64,000 nucleotides of DNA, taken from positions 62,001 through 126,000 of the forward strand of contig JABABA010000007.1 of assembly GCA_014238415.1 (NCBI GenBank). The letters are read 5' to 3'. Below, in pieces: positions 16,485 through 26,077 of this stretch (the stretch's first letter is position 1; the number at the start of each line of letters is the position of its first letter). The translations under genes were made by a program, and so were the position numbers. This DNA comes from Planctomycetota bacterium. Its GTDB lineage: Bacteria > Planctomycetota > UBA1135 > GCA-002686595. The notes beneath the pieces were generated by a model. It saw only the letters and a list, made by a program, of their open reading frames with translations, searched no databases and was not told the DNA's origin.

Positions 16485-17633
16485 TCAAGGGGGGCCGCCC
16501 AGGGCCCCCTTCAGGAGCAGCACACAGGGCTGGTTGCCATTGGCCAGTTCGAGCTGCTCCCCAGGCACGCCAAGGGCCTCCAACTGCTGCCCGTTCCCCC
16601 CCAGCAGGGCCAGGCCGTAGCCCTCGCACTTCTGGCGCACCTGAGAACCAAAGGCTCGATAGAGCGACAGCAACCGCTCCTGATCCCCGGCCCCCACCCG
16701 CGAGCCCCAGGGGGCATTGGTCACGATATGACCATTCCAACCGGGTTTAGGGGAGAACAGGCGCGCATCCAGCACATCCAGGTGCGGATTTGCACTGATT
16801 TCTATGGCGGCGAGGTTCTTGGCCGTGTCCTGGACGCGATCTCCATCGATATCGCTGCCCACAAGCTGCAGTTTCTTGATTGGCCGCCGACGCTCTTGTG
16901 CTTCCGCACGCAAGCGCTCGAACATCACGGACTGGGCATCGCGCCATCGTTCCATTCCAAAAGACCTGAAACTCCCCGGAGCAACATCCGCCGCCATCAA
17001 TGCAGCCTCCACCAGAAAAGTACCCGAACCACAAAAAGGGTCAAGTAGCGGCGACCGTCTGTCCCAGCCGGAAAGCAACAGTACGCCCGCTGCCAGGGTC
17101 TCGGGTAGAGGCGCACGGCCCTGAACCTGACGCCAGCCGCGCTTGTATAGGGGCTCGCCGCTGGTGTCCAAAGCCAGAATCGCGCGATCCCGATAAAGGT
17201 GCACACTGATACCCAGATCCACACCTGTTTCACCCACGCTCGGACGCGTGCCATGGTCCCGCCGGAAGCGATCGCAAATCGCATCCTTGACCCGTTGTTC
17301 CACAAAGCGCGCGTGCGTCATGGTCGAATCCCGAGCACGAGCCTTGACCCGCAGAGTGCCGTCGGGCTTGAGCCATTTCTCCCAGGGCACCTCAAGAGCA
17401 CCTTCATAGAGCTGGCTTTCGGAAGCACATTCGAAACGCGCCACCCGCAACAGAACACGATTGGCCGTGCGCAACCAGAGGTTCGCCCGGGCGGCGTCGA
17501 GGCGCGTCCCATCAAAACGACAGCCGCCCACCTGACGCTCGATGCGCGCTAGCTTGAGATCCTTTAGTTCCTGGTGCAGCACCGGTTCAAGTCCCGGCGC
17601 ACAGGTGGCAAAAAACTCGGTGGCAGCTCCCAT
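16485..17633 (-). CDS. RlmL/TrmN-type THUMP-containing RNA N2-guanine methyltransferase
   Basis: 382 residues. The N-terminus (EFFATCAPGLEPVLHQELKD) is the ferredoxin-like start of RlmL N-terminal half proteins, followed by a THUMP domain (about 60-165) and a Rossmann methyltransferase domain with LLDPFCGSGTFLVEAALMA, VGSDIDGDRV and TNAPWG, the variant of the NPPY motif with Ala in place of the first Pro. It should methylate guanine N2 in rRNA or tRNA. It lacks the second methyltransferase domain of E. coli RlmL. Starts 4 bases after the flavoenzyme gene upstream, so co-transcribed. Confidence 0.85.
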   Translation of the reverse strand: MGAATEFFATCAPGLEPVLHQELKDLKLARIERQVGGCRFDGTRLDAARANLWLRTANRVLLRVARFECASESQLYEGALEVPWEKWLKPDGTLRVKARARDSTMTHARFVEQRVKDAICDRFRRDHGTRPSVGETGVDLGISVHLYRDRAILALDTSGEPLYKRGWRQVQGRAPLPETLAAGVLLLSGWDRRSPLLDPFCGSGTFLVEAALMAADVAPGSFRSFGMERWRDAQSVMFERLRAEAQERRRPIKKLQLVGSDIDGDRVQDTAKNLAAIEISANPHLDVLDARLFSPKPGWNGHIVTNAPWGSRVGAGDQERLLSLYRAFGSQVRQKCEGYGLALLGGNGQQLEALGVPGEQLELANGNQPCVLLLKGALGGPP

Positions 17634-17636
17634 GAC

Positions 17637-19106
17637 TCAGACCTGTTCGGGCCAGGGCCCATGGGAGCGTTGATCGGGGTCCTGCTCAAAAACACGGCGC
17701 CAGAGGTCAGTGGAAAAGAGGCCCTGGGGATCCGCCTGGGCCTTCAGCTCCCGAAAAGCAGCGATGCGCCGGGCTCCGAACGAGGCCCGGGCCACCGTGG
17801 GGGAAATCACCTGATCCTTGGCGAAGTAGAAACGTCCGCCCGCATTCAAACAGATCTCGGAGAAGCGCCCGCAAGTCTGCCAGAGATGCTCCCGGTTCCT
17901 GGCGGTCACCTTGAGGTCCATGGCCAGACTCCAGCCATCCAGAGCGTGAGTCATCAGAAAGGGATCCGGCCGATGACGCTTGAGGACTCCCAGATAGGGA
18001 ACATGCCCACTGGCCTGGCCCTCGGCCAGAAGCGCCAGGAAACCGTCCAGGGCCGTTTTTGAGGGCAGGAAGGCCTGATACTGGATCAGCCCCTCCCCTG
18101 CTCGCCGGGCATAGGCGTACTTCCAGTCCGGCACATAGTCGAGCAGGAAGTTGAAGCCTCCGTGGGATTGACGTTGCCAGCCCCGCATGGACTCCATGCG
18201 CCCCGCCACCTGCTTGACCCCGTTGATCAGACGCATGCCCAGGTCATGATTGAACAACCTCAGCACCCGCCATATCTCGGCCTTGGGCACACCCATTACC
18301 GAATCCGGCAGATCCTGATGCTCCAAACACAGGGTCCTGCCGGGATCAGAGTCTTCCCCCTCCGCAAGGTAGCGCGCGTCATGAAGCAAGCCGCGCCCTG
18401 TAGCAGACCCCGCCCCAAAGGTATCAATCCAACCAACCAGATAATCCGCCACATCCACCAGTTCCTGCATGGCCTCCATCATCTCGCCCAGGTCGTGGCA
18501 GGAGATCCCGCGCACACGCACATCACCGGAATAGACTCTCTGAGTGCGAGTCTTGACCCGGGTAATAATGCCAAGCATTCCGAAACCGCCGATTGCCCCA
18601 TGGAACAACTCGGCGTTCTGTTCACGCGAACAGGTAAGCAGTTCGCCGTTGGCCAGTAGCAAGTCAATCTCCAGCAGGTTGTCCCCAAATGTGCCAACCT
18701 TGAAGTTGTTCTTGCCATGGATGTTCATACCCGCTGCCCCACCCACGGTAGGAAACATGGTGCCGCTCACCACCTTGGGCCAATAGCCCTTGGGCAATGA
18801 CCTGCGCCAGAGCTGGCGAATAGTGGCCCCACCCTCGAGATCAGCGTCGCCCGTGCTCTCATCAAAACTGAGCACTCGGTTCATTCGGGTCAGATCCAAG
18901 GACCAGCCCTGTTCGGTGGTGCTCGCGTCGCCATAGCTGCAGCCCGTTCCTCGGGGAGCCAGGGTCACCCCGGCCTTGCGCGCCTCTACCAGGACTGCCC
19001 GCAACTGATCCAGCCCCTCGGGTCGGATCACACGTGCGACCGAGCCCACGGACATACCCCAGCCCTCCACCCGCTCGATCCCCATACGACCCATTTCCAG
19101 CGCCAT
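17637..19106 (-). CDS. DprE1-like FAD-dependent oxidase (decaprenylphosphoryl-ribose 2-oxidase family)
   Basis: 489 residues from the ATG at 19106, 2 bases after the stop of the adjacent SDR gene. FAD-binding PCMH domain: PRGTGCSYGDAS, then TVGGAAGMNIHGKNNF with His130, which matches the IHGKN motif of mycobacterial DprE1. In the substrate half, RFYFAKDQ has Lys430 at the place of the DprE1 catalytic lysine, and IQYQAFLP also matches. The residue aligning with the inhibitor-targeted Cys of DprE1 is Ala here (WSLAMDL). With the SDR it would epimerise a lipid-linked ribose at C2 to arabinose. A generic sugar-lactone oxidase is the alternative. Confidence 0.8.
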   Translation of the reverse strand: MALEMGRMGIERVEGWGMSVGSVARVIRPEGLDQLRAVLVEARKAGVTLAPRGTGCSYGDASTTEQGWSLDLTRMNRVLSFDESTGDADLEGGATIRQLWRRSLPKGYWPKVVSGTMFPTVGGAAGMNIHGKNNFKVGTFGDNLLEIDLLLANGELLTCSREQNAELFHGAIGGFGMLGIITRVKTRTQRVYSGDVRVRGISCHDLGEMMEAMQELVDVADYLVGWIDTFGAGSATGRGLLHDARYLAEGEDSDPGRTLCLEHQDLPDSVMGVPKAEIWRVLRLFNHDLGMRLINGVKQVAGRMESMRGWQRQSHGGFNFLLDYVPDWKYAYARRAGEGLIQYQAFLPSKTALDGFLALLAEGQASGHVPYLGVLKRHRPDPFLMTHALDGWSLAMDLKVTARNREHLWQTCGRFSEICLNAGGRFYFAKDQVISPTVARASFGARRIAAFRELKAQADPQGLFSTDLWRRVFEQDPDQRSHGPWPEQV

Positions 19107-19108
19107 GA

Positions 19109-19891
19109 TCAGATATTCAGATGACGGAAGATGCGGCTTGGAATCGCGCGGATCACTGCCATGACCACACACCAGCGAAGAGGAATGAAACGGGTGCTCC
19201 AAAAGCTCCCGCGCCAGGTGGCAATCATGGTCCTGGCGGCCTGCTGGGGCGTGATCGGCCAGACGAGTTTGTCGATTTCCCTGGTCATCTCAGTCTTGAC
19301 CATACCCGGCAGGATCGTGACCACACGCACACCGTGTCCTTCCAAGCGATTGCGCAGTGACTCGAGGTAGGTGCTGAAGCCCGCCTTGGATGCGTGGTAA
19401 GCAGGATTCATGCGCCTGCCTCTTTCCCCTGCCACACTGGAAACTCCAACAATGGTGCCCCGCCGCTCAGACAGAAACAGCCGCGCAACTTCCGCGCACC
19501 ATGCCATGCCTCCCAGCAGATTCACCTCAACCATCGTGCGGTCCAGATCCGGATCGTACTCCTGGGGTCCCACCATGGGCATCACCCCTGCCACATAGCA
19601 GAGGGTATCGAGACCGCCCAGGTCCCCTACGATTCGCTCCAGGAGAGCGGGCACCTCCCCCGTTTCAAGCACATCATGTCGGTAGACCTTTATGGTATGC
19701 GCAGGAGCGTCCGCCGCAAGTTCGGCCAATCGATCTTCGCGCCGAGCAAGAGCCGCCACCTGACAACCCTCCGAAGCCAACTGTTGCACCAGCGCCGCGC
19801 CGATGCCACTCGATGCACCCACTACGAGTACCCGTTCGGGAACAGAGCCGGTGGAGGGAGAGTTCGAGAGGAAGCGTTCGGGGTGTTGCAT
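19109..19891 (-). CDS. SDR-family reductase, DprE2-like partner
   Basis: 260 residues. Classical short-chain dehydrogenase: VLVVGASSGIGAALV nucleotide loop (about residues 20-34), catalytic Ser in VGVSSVAGERG, Tyr and Lys in PAYHASKAGFS. The C-terminus (STRFIPLRWCVVMAVIRAIP) is hydrophobic, suggesting membrane contact as in DprE2. Translationally coupled to the DprE1-like oxidase (2-base gap), which is the main reason for the DprE2 suggestion. The arrangement oxidase plus reductase supports a two-step epimerase. Confidence 0.78.
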   Translation of the reverse strand: MQHPERFLSNSPSTGSVPERVLVVGASSGIGAALVQQLASEGCQVAALARREDRLAELAADAPAHTIKVYRHDVLETGEVPALLERIVGDLGGLDTLCYVAGVMPMVGPQEYDPDLDRTMVEVNLLGGMAWCAEVARLFLSERRGTIVGVSSVAGERGRRMNPAYHASKAGFSTYLESLRNRLEGHGVRVVTILPGMVKTEMTREIDKLVWPITPQQAARTMIATWRGSFWSTRFIPLRWCVVMAVIRAIPSRIFRHLNI

Positions 19892-20055
19892 GGGCAGCGC
19901 CCATGATCGGAACTGGGAGGCCTCGCAACAAGCCCCGAGCGCTCAACTCGAGTGTGTTCGCAAAGAACCTGGGCAGGAAAATCAACCAACAACACAAAGC
20001 TCGAGCCCGCCCAAGAGAACCTCCGGCAGCATTGCACTCACCTGCCCATGGGATT

Positions 20056-22083
20056 ATGGTCTCCTGCCCCATGCCCCGCACCTCCCGCCTCCTCGCTGCC
20101 CTCAACCCCGAGCAGCGCGAGGCAGCCGAGACCATCGAGGGGCCCCTGCTGGTGCTGGCGGGGGCCGGCACAGGAAAAACCCGGGTGGTGACCACCCGCA
20201 TCGCCCATATGGTCGCCCAGGGAGTCGATCCAGGCCACATCCTGGCGGTCACCTTCACCAACAAGGCTGCCAAGGAGATGCGCGAGCGCCTGGGCAAGAT
20301 GATCGGTGCGAAGGCCGAGACCCTCGTGGCCAGCACCTTTCACTCCTTCTGCCTCAGATTCTTGCGCGAGCACCCCGACTCCCTGGGAATGGAGCGCGGG
20401 TTTTCAATCTGCGACCCCTCGGATCAACTCGCCTTTGTCACCCGGGCCCTGCGCTCCCTGCATGTTCCCGCCACTAGCCTGAAGCCCAGGGAGGCACTCT
20501 CCTTGATCAGCCTGGCCAAGAACCGACTGGAGGACCCGGACTCCCTGGCGCGGCGCTTGGACCCGGACGTAGGGCATCTGGTTGCTCGTACCTGGGAAAA
20601 GTACCAGGATTCTCTGCAACATGCCTGCAAACTTGACTTCGATGACCTGCTGCTGGAAACCCGACGCCTCTTGAAAGATCCAAAGCTGCGGGCCGAAGCC
20701 GCCCAGCGCCATCGCTTCGTGCTGGTGGACGAGTACCAGGACACCAATGCCCCCCAGTTCGAGATCGTGAAGGCCATAACCGAGGAGCACAGAAACCTCT
20801 GTGTGGTTGGAGATGATGATCAGAGCATCTACTCCTGGCGCGGGGCGGACATGACCAAGATACTGTCCTTCAAAAAGACTTTTGGTGGCGCCAAGGTAAT
20901 CACCCTTGAGACCAACTACCGCTCAACCGAAACCATCCTGCGCTGCGCCAACCGCTTGATCCAGCACAACACCGGGCGCCACGAGAAGACGCTGCGCTCC
21001 GCTATTGGAGAAGGCGAACCAGTTTCGCTGGTCACCATGCGTGATGAAGAAATCGAAGCGAACAAGGTTGTCCAACGGATCGACGAGATGGTGCAATCTG
21101 GGCACAATCTGGATGAGTTTGCCATCCTCTTCCGCACCGCCATTCAGGCACGCACATTTGAGGCCGAACTACGCCTACGGGACATTCCCTACACCCTGGT
21201 AGGCGGCATGAGTTTCTTCGACCGCAAGGAGGTACGTGATGTGATGGCCTATCTGCGACTGCTGGTAGAGCCCGACGACGAGCAGGCTCTTCTCCGCATC
21301 CTCAACAGCCCCCCCCGGGGAATAGGCAAAGCCACCCTGGATCGAGTCACGGCCTATGCCACCTCCAAAGGCATTTCCGTGGGCCAGGCCTTTGATCAGG
21401 CAGAACACATCAAGGGGGTCAAGGTCGATCGCTGCCAACCGGTCCAACGACTGCGCCTGCGCCTCAGGACCCTGCGCGGTCTCTACCCGGACTCCTCCAA
21501 GAACCTGGTGGAATTGGTAGAGCAAACCATCGGAGAGGTGGGCTACGAGGAGGAAGTCCGCCGCTGTTATTCGGACAAAGAGGAGTACAAGAAGCGCTGG
21601 GAAGGAGTGGAAGAGGTGCTCAACGCAGCGCAGAACCATACCCAAAAACACAAGCGCCCAGGCCTGCAGCGATTCCTGGACGAACTCCTGCTCTCGGCGG
21701 AAGATCGGGACGATCCAGAAGACTCTTCCAAACGCTTGAGCGTGACGCTCATGACCCTGCATGCCTCCAAAGGCCTGGAATTTCCACAAGTGTTTCTGGT
21801 TGGAATGGAAGAGGGCTGCCTGCCGCACCTCAAGTCGGTGCAAGAAGACAGCATCGAAGAGGAACGCCGACTGGCCTATGTGGGCATCACCCGAGCACGG
21901 AAATTCCTGCAGCTTTCCTGGTGTCAGACCAGGGCCCGGGGTGGACAGACTCTGTCCAGGCACATCAGTCGCTTCCTGCTGGAGCTACAACAACGCGAAC
22001 CACCCAGCGACTGGGTGCCCGCCGGAGCCGAGCCGGCGCCCAAGCGCAAGACCAAAGGTCGTCGCCGCCGAGCGCGTCGCTGA
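20056..22083 (+). CDS. UvrD/Rep-family superfamily I DNA helicase
   Basis: About 675 residues (ATG at 20056, or 670 from 20071); an in-frame run far upstream is not homologous. Motifs in order: LNPEQREA (Q motif), VLAGAGTGKTRVV (Walker A), AVTFTNKAAKEM, LVDEYQDTNAPQ (motif II), VVGDDDQSIYSWRGAD, LMTLHASKGLEFPQVFLVG and YVGITRARKFL. Order and the MEEGCLPH segment resemble Rep/PcrA. The tail is short and strongly basic (KRKTKGRRRRARR), probably for DNA or partner binding. A 3'-5' translocase in replication restart or repair. Confidence 0.9.
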   Translation: MVSCPMPRTSRLLAALNPEQREAAETIEGPLLVLAGAGTGKTRVVTTRIAHMVAQGVDPGHILAVTFTNKAAKEMRERLGKMIGAKAETLVASTFHSFCLRFLREHPDSLGMERGFSICDPSDQLAFVTRALRSLHVPATSLKPREALSLISLAKNRLEDPDSLARRLDPDVGHLVARTWEKYQDSLQHACKLDFDDLLLETRRLLKDPKLRAEAAQRHRFVLVDEYQDTNAPQFEIVKAITEEHRNLCVVGDDDQSIYSWRGADMTKILSFKKTFGGAKVITLETNYRSTETILRCANRLIQHNTGRHEKTLRSAIGEGEPVSLVTMRDEEIEANKVVQRIDEMVQSGHNLDEFAILFRTAIQARTFEAELRLRDIPYTLVGGMSFFDRKEVRDVMAYLRLLVEPDDEQALLRILNSPPRGIGKATLDRVTAYATSKGISVGQAFDQAEHIKGVKVDRCQPVQRLRLRLRTLRGLYPDSSKNLVELVEQTIGEVGYEEEVRRCYSDKEEYKKRWEGVEEVLNAAQNHTQKHKRPGLQRFLDELLLSAEDRDDPEDSSKRLSVTLMTLHASKGLEFPQVFLVGMEEGCLPHLKSVQEDSIEEERRLAYVGITRARKFLQLSWCQTRARGGQTLSRHISRFLLELQQREPPSDWVPAGAEPAPKRKTKGRRRRARR

Positions 22084-22101
22084 GACCTTATTTCCTGGTC
22101 C

Positions 22102-22797
22102 TCACTGACTGGTGAGAGCCACGCGCTGCAAAAGGGAGTGCACGACACCCCCAGCTTTTTCCACCGTGATCATGGCCTGCGTGGGGTTCTTCACGACGAC
22201 CATGGGCTCGAGCAGGACCACATTGGCAAGTCCAGGAATCGCCACAAGGGTCCCACAGGAAACGGGGCCTTCTTCAGGTCGAGCACCATCCACCAGCCAC
22301 ACCTGATATGTCCAATGACCCGGATCCAGGTTTCCTAGCCCCTCGACCCTGAGAAACCCCTGCTGCCCCTTGGAGAACCACCAGACCTCACCCTTGCCAT
22401 TGATCGCCGTACCATCCCCGGCTGGCGCAAGCGTCAATTGCTTGTCCGCTGCCCCCGCCGCCAAGCGTTCGTCCAATTGGTCGCGAGCAGAGCGGGGCGA
22501 CATGGACAGGACCGCGTTTTCATAACGCTGGTAGGCCTGATCAAGCTCATCCAGCAGGTTTTGCTCGCGCAAACGCCACTGCTCCTGCTGCTCAGTCAAC
22601 AACTCCTCGGAGCCGGGCTCCGACTGGAGCGGTGCGTCCGTGGACGAAACCCCTGGCTGTTCAACAAGCGGAGTCGAGCTGGAATGTGAGTTGTCACCGG
22701 ATTCTGTATCTGAATCGCCACAGCAGCACAGACAAAAGCCGAGCCAACCCAAGAGGACACCTGCGATCAGGCCAAATAGAAATGGGACTCGCTGCAT
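22102..22797 (-). CDS. Membrane-anchored protein with RskA-like (anti-sigma-K) C-terminal domain
   Basis: 231 residues. One membrane helix at about 5-25 (FLFGLIAGVLLGWLGFCLC), a Ser/acid-rich linker, a short coiled-coil-like stretch (LREQNLLDELDQAYQRYENA), then a domain with GQQGFLRVEGLGNLDPG, TYQVWLVDG and VVVKNPTQAMITVEKAGG typical of the RskA C-terminal domain. No zinc anti-sigma domain is present and no sigma gene is adjacent, so a role as anti-sigma factor is not supported; the domain alone is a periplasmic module. Convergent with the helicase (18-base gap). Confidence 0.7.
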   Translation of the reverse strand: MQRVPFLFGLIAGVLLGWLGFCLCCCGDSDTESGDNSHSSSTPLVEQPGVSSTDAPLQSEPGSEELLTEQQEQWRLREQNLLDELDQAYQRYENAVLSMSPRSARDQLDERLAAGAADKQLTLAPAGDGTAINGKGEVWWFSKGQQGFLRVEGLGNLDPGHWTYQVWLVDGARPEEGPVSCGTLVAIPGLANVVLLEPMVVVKNPTQAMITVEKAGGVVHSLLQRVALTSQ

Positions 22798-22904
22798 GCC
22801 TGCATGGTGCCCGAGAAGACACGGCGGTGCAATGGAATACCGCTCCAGACTCTTGGAGCCCAGGAATTCGTACGAGAAGGCAAGAAGCCCGATAACAACG
22901 CGCT

Positions 22905-25900
22905 CTAGGGAATCACTATGTCGTACTGCGTGGTGCTGCCCTTTCTCACGACAACCTTTTCCCTTGAGCTGGTGCGCCCTTCATAGCTCGCGCTGACCCA
23001 GACATCTCCAGGCCCAAGCCCATTGACGGTGTAGGAACCGCCACCGCGACTGCGCGTCCAAGAGTTCATCAGAATATTCGTGCCCCCTTCCGTCGATATA
23101 TTCAAGCGCGCACGGCGTAGGCCATTGCCATCCGCATCCCTGACTGTTCCCGCGATCTTGCCTGCGAGTTCCAGGTCGATGTCCTGCGTGGTGCCACCGT
23201 CCTCTACTTCCAGGCCCTCGATCAGAATCGATCCCCATGTAGCGTCGCCAGGATTCGCCTCCATTACCCGCAAGTTGTATGTGCCCGGATTCAAATCAGA
23301 AAAGCTGTACTGCCCATCGGACCCAGACCTGACTGAGCGCCGGCCACTTCCTCGGGCCCCGACCTCCTTGCCATCGACGGTTGGGGTTAGCGACAAGGCC
23401 GCCCCTTCCACAACGCCCGAGGCACTGCGGACCACCCCAAGAAGACTTGCATCGGGCAGTTCGAAATCCTCCCGTTGGCGTGTGCCCTCGCTGATAGTGA
23501 CCGGGAAAACTCCCTGACTCGACCATTCTCTGCCGACCATGAATTTGTAGTCTCCAGGTTCATCGAGCACAAGTTCATAGTTGCCGTCTACGTCCGCCAC
23601 AACGGCTGCAACCTGCCCGCTGGAATTCTTGGGATCCAGCACACTGACGACAGCCTTGGCAACGCCCTCACCGGCCGCCGTAACGGCCCCTTGCACCGTG
23701 ACCGCCGTGGGAGAAGGTATCCCCAGGACCAATACCCGCTGCTCTTCATCCAGCAGTTCCACCTTGACCTCCTCCCTGTTGGCGCGATTCAGCACCCATT
23801 GATTGCGATCCCCACGGTTCCCCCGTTGAGCAGCTTCCATGCTGACCGTATAACTCCCAGGTTCGAGACCCTTGAAGACCACCGAGCCCTTGGCATCGGT
23901 CTGTTCGCGCCTCCAGCCAGCGCCATTGAGGTTGATCTGGCGACCCTCTATGACACCCACGGCGTTGTGCAACTCCACAGTCAGGGCGGCTCCTCTACGC
24001 AGGGTCAAGAGCGCTCCTTCACCGGTCTCGCCGGCGGCAACATGCAGAGTCTGCTCCGAACTGCGTGCCCAGGAAGAATGGGTCGCAGAGAGAGTCACTT
24101 CCCCTGGATTGAGGCGCACCAAATTGAAGACCCCGTCCTCGCCTGACTCCGTACGCGCATCCTTGCCTCCCCCATGACGGCCCAACACCTGGGCACCTTG
24201 AATTGGTTTGCCACTGGCATCCCGTACAACGCCGGTCATCTTGGATTCCCGGGGCAGGCGCAGAGCAACTTCCCCGTCGTAGGGGACGACGATCTCCTGC
24301 TCATCTCCTGTACCAAACCCAAGCCCCCGGGCCACCAGGACCCAGGCGCCATCCTGAAGGCCCTCCAAATCAAAGCGTCCGGCCTTTGAGCGAAAACGAT
24401 CCTTGATCGGCTTGCGAGCAGTGCTGGAGAGGATGTTGTTCTCCGCCGGGGTGGCGACGATCTGAAAGCGAGGCACCGGGTTGCCCTCATCATCCAGCAC
24501 CTGACCGGGAATGGTCTGCCCTTCAGAGAGGATCATCACCAGACCCCGACGCCCCGGCTTCACCTCGGCGGCCACCGCGCGCCAAACCGGGGGTGGATCG
24601 AGCAGGCGTTCCCGCAGACTGGCCTCTGCCGGAGCCACGTAACCACGTTCGAAAGAGGTGGCCTCCAGGTGGCACTGACCCTCGCCCAATCCGCTGAACA
24701 AGAACTTGCCCTCGGCCCCCACTTTGATCTCACCCATGATCGCCTCGTAGTCAAAGCCCATGAAATCGGTTTTTTGACTCAGGCGCACCAAAGCCCCCTT
24801 TGCAGGGGACCCTTTGGGCCATGCCACCGCTCCCTCAACGGTTTGGCCTCGATCCATTTGCAGCAGAATACTCGTACGGTTCTCACCCTCCACAACCTCG
24901 CCCAGGGGAACGCGCAGTTCCAGATAGCCATCGGCGCTAGCCAACAACATCAGATCCCCCGGTGGCACGCCCACCAACTCAAAAGTCCCGTCTCCCCCCT
25001 CCACTTGCTCATCGATTTTCTCGTTCATGAAGGGATTGCGCTTGTTGGCCTGCTCCACCGTCAATGCCATCACCGATGCATGCGTAATCAACTCCCCTTG
25101 AAAGTTCTTGATGTCGCCAGAAAGAATCGCTCCACGACCAAAGTTGACCACCACCAATGTCACCTCGCCGGGTTCGGCCTTGATGCCCTTGACCTCCCCA
25201 TTGGCAAAATCTGGATGACGTGCCTCTACCAAGAACTTCTCGCCTGGCTCCACGCCACCTATTTCGAAATGCACGTCACGGGTACGAGTTCCCGCTCGCG
25301 CCCCTGCGCCACCCCAGCTGCGATCCTGACGCAGCTCCACTGTGACCTTATCGTGAAACTCTAAATCGCCGGCAGCGGACCGAGGGGCAACCACCTCCAC
25401 ATCGAGACGGCCGCCAAGACTTGGCTTCAACAGCAAATCCGTAGTGTCTTCTGGATTGGTGGGGTCAATGACCTTGTGATTCTCACTGAAGCAATAGCGC
25501 GCTGCGATCCAAAGCCGACCCTTGCGCGTGCCCTCCGCGAAAGCCACTCGAAATTTGCCATCCGTGTCCACCGGCGCTGCGTATTCATCTGGATGTCCTG
25601 CCAGGGTCTTGAACCGTCTGCCAGAAGCGATCACGAAGAGTTCTTCGTCGAGGGGAGTCCCCTCCGGGAACTCAACCTGGCCATACACAAAATGCGAGGC
25701 CCGGGGCACCCGTGCCCCAAGCACAACACGCTGGGGCGCGGCGCTGCGCGACTCGGCTCCATCGTCTGACTTGGCCACCAACTCGCGCAAGGGCTGGTCC
25801 TGGGCAGGCCCGCGGGTCTCACCCTCCATTTCCGCCACGGGGCTCCCGTCCGGGATCGGAGCAACCGGAGCAACCGATCCCTCGCCCAGGGGCTGGGGTC

Positions 25901-25997
25901 CTGGGACGGGGTCCGTACCCATGAGGAAGTATCCCGCCGTCAGGAGAACGACAAAAGGGACAGCAAGCAGGAGGAGAAAGCGTTGGGGTCTGGCCAT
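22905..25997 (-). CDS. Giant protein with carboxypeptidase-regulatory-like repeats
   Basis: 1030 residues from the ATG at 25997 (a start at 26009 or 26039 is possible). An N-terminal membrane helix or uncleaved signal (FLLLLAVPFVVLLTAGYFL) is followed by a Pro-rich linker and then many Ig-like carboxypeptidase-regulatory units with the recurring form G.V.D..G.P..GA.V......G....T...G.F....L.PG.Y.L. At least seven such units can be counted by eye. No enzyme domain is seen. Probably a stalk or adhesin anchored in the envelope. Runs in the same direction as the sulfatase-like gene upstream (80-base gap). Confidence 0.75.
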   Translation of the reverse strand: MARPQRFLLLLAVPFVVLLTAGYFLMGTDPVPGPQPLGEGSVAPVAPIPDGSPVAEMEGETRGPAQDQPLRELVAKSDDGAESRSAAPQRVVLGARVPRASHFVYGQVEFPEGTPLDEELFVIASGRRFKTLAGHPDEYAAPVDTDGKFRVAFAEGTRKGRLWIAARYCFSENHKVIDPTNPEDTTDLLLKPSLGGRLDVEVVAPRSAAGDLEFHDKVTVELRQDRSWGGAGARAGTRTRDVHFEIGGVEPGEKFLVEARHPDFANGEVKGIKAEPGEVTLVVVNFGRGAILSGDIKNFQGELITHASVMALTVEQANKRNPFMNEKIDEQVEGGDGTFELVGVPPGDLMLLASADGYLELRVPLGEVVEGENRTSILLQMDRGQTVEGAVAWPKGSPAKGALVRLSQKTDFMGFDYEAIMGEIKVGAEGKFLFSGLGEGQCHLEATSFERGYVAPAEASLRERLLDPPPVWRAVAAEVKPGRRGLVMILSEGQTIPGQVLDDEGNPVPRFQIVATPAENNILSSTARKPIKDRFRSKAGRFDLEGLQDGAWVLVARGLGFGTGDEQEIVVPYDGEVALRLPRESKMTGVVRDASGKPIQGAQVLGRHGGGKDARTESGEDGVFNLVRLNPGEVTLSATHSSWARSSEQTLHVAAGETGEGALLTLRRGAALTVELHNAVGVIEGRQINLNGAGWRREQTDAKGSVVFKGLEPGSYTVSMEAAQRGNRGDRNQWVLNRANREEVKVELLDEEQRVLVLGIPSPTAVTVQGAVTAAGEGVAKAVVSVLDPKNSSGQVAAVVADVDGNYELVLDEPGDYKFMVGREWSSQGVFPVTISEGTRQREDFELPDASLLGVVRSASGVVEGAALSLTPTVDGKEVGARGSGRRSVRSGSDGQYSFSDLNPGTYNLRVMEANPGDATWGSILIEGLEVEDGGTTQDIDLELAGKIAGTVRDADGNGLRRARLNISTEGGTNILMNSWTRSRGGGSYTVNGLGPGDVWVSASYEGRTSSREKVVVRKGSTTQYDIVIP

Positions 25998-26077
25998 GGA
26001 AGACCCCATTGTACGAAGCGGAACACCTCTTCTTCGCACTTTAGCTCAGATGGTTGCTGGGGACACCGCTTGCCACT

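Noticed and set aside
22102..22797. Anti-sigma factor regulating a neighbouring sigma factor
   Set aside because: Only the RskA C-terminal module is present, without a sigma-binding domain or sigma gene nearby.
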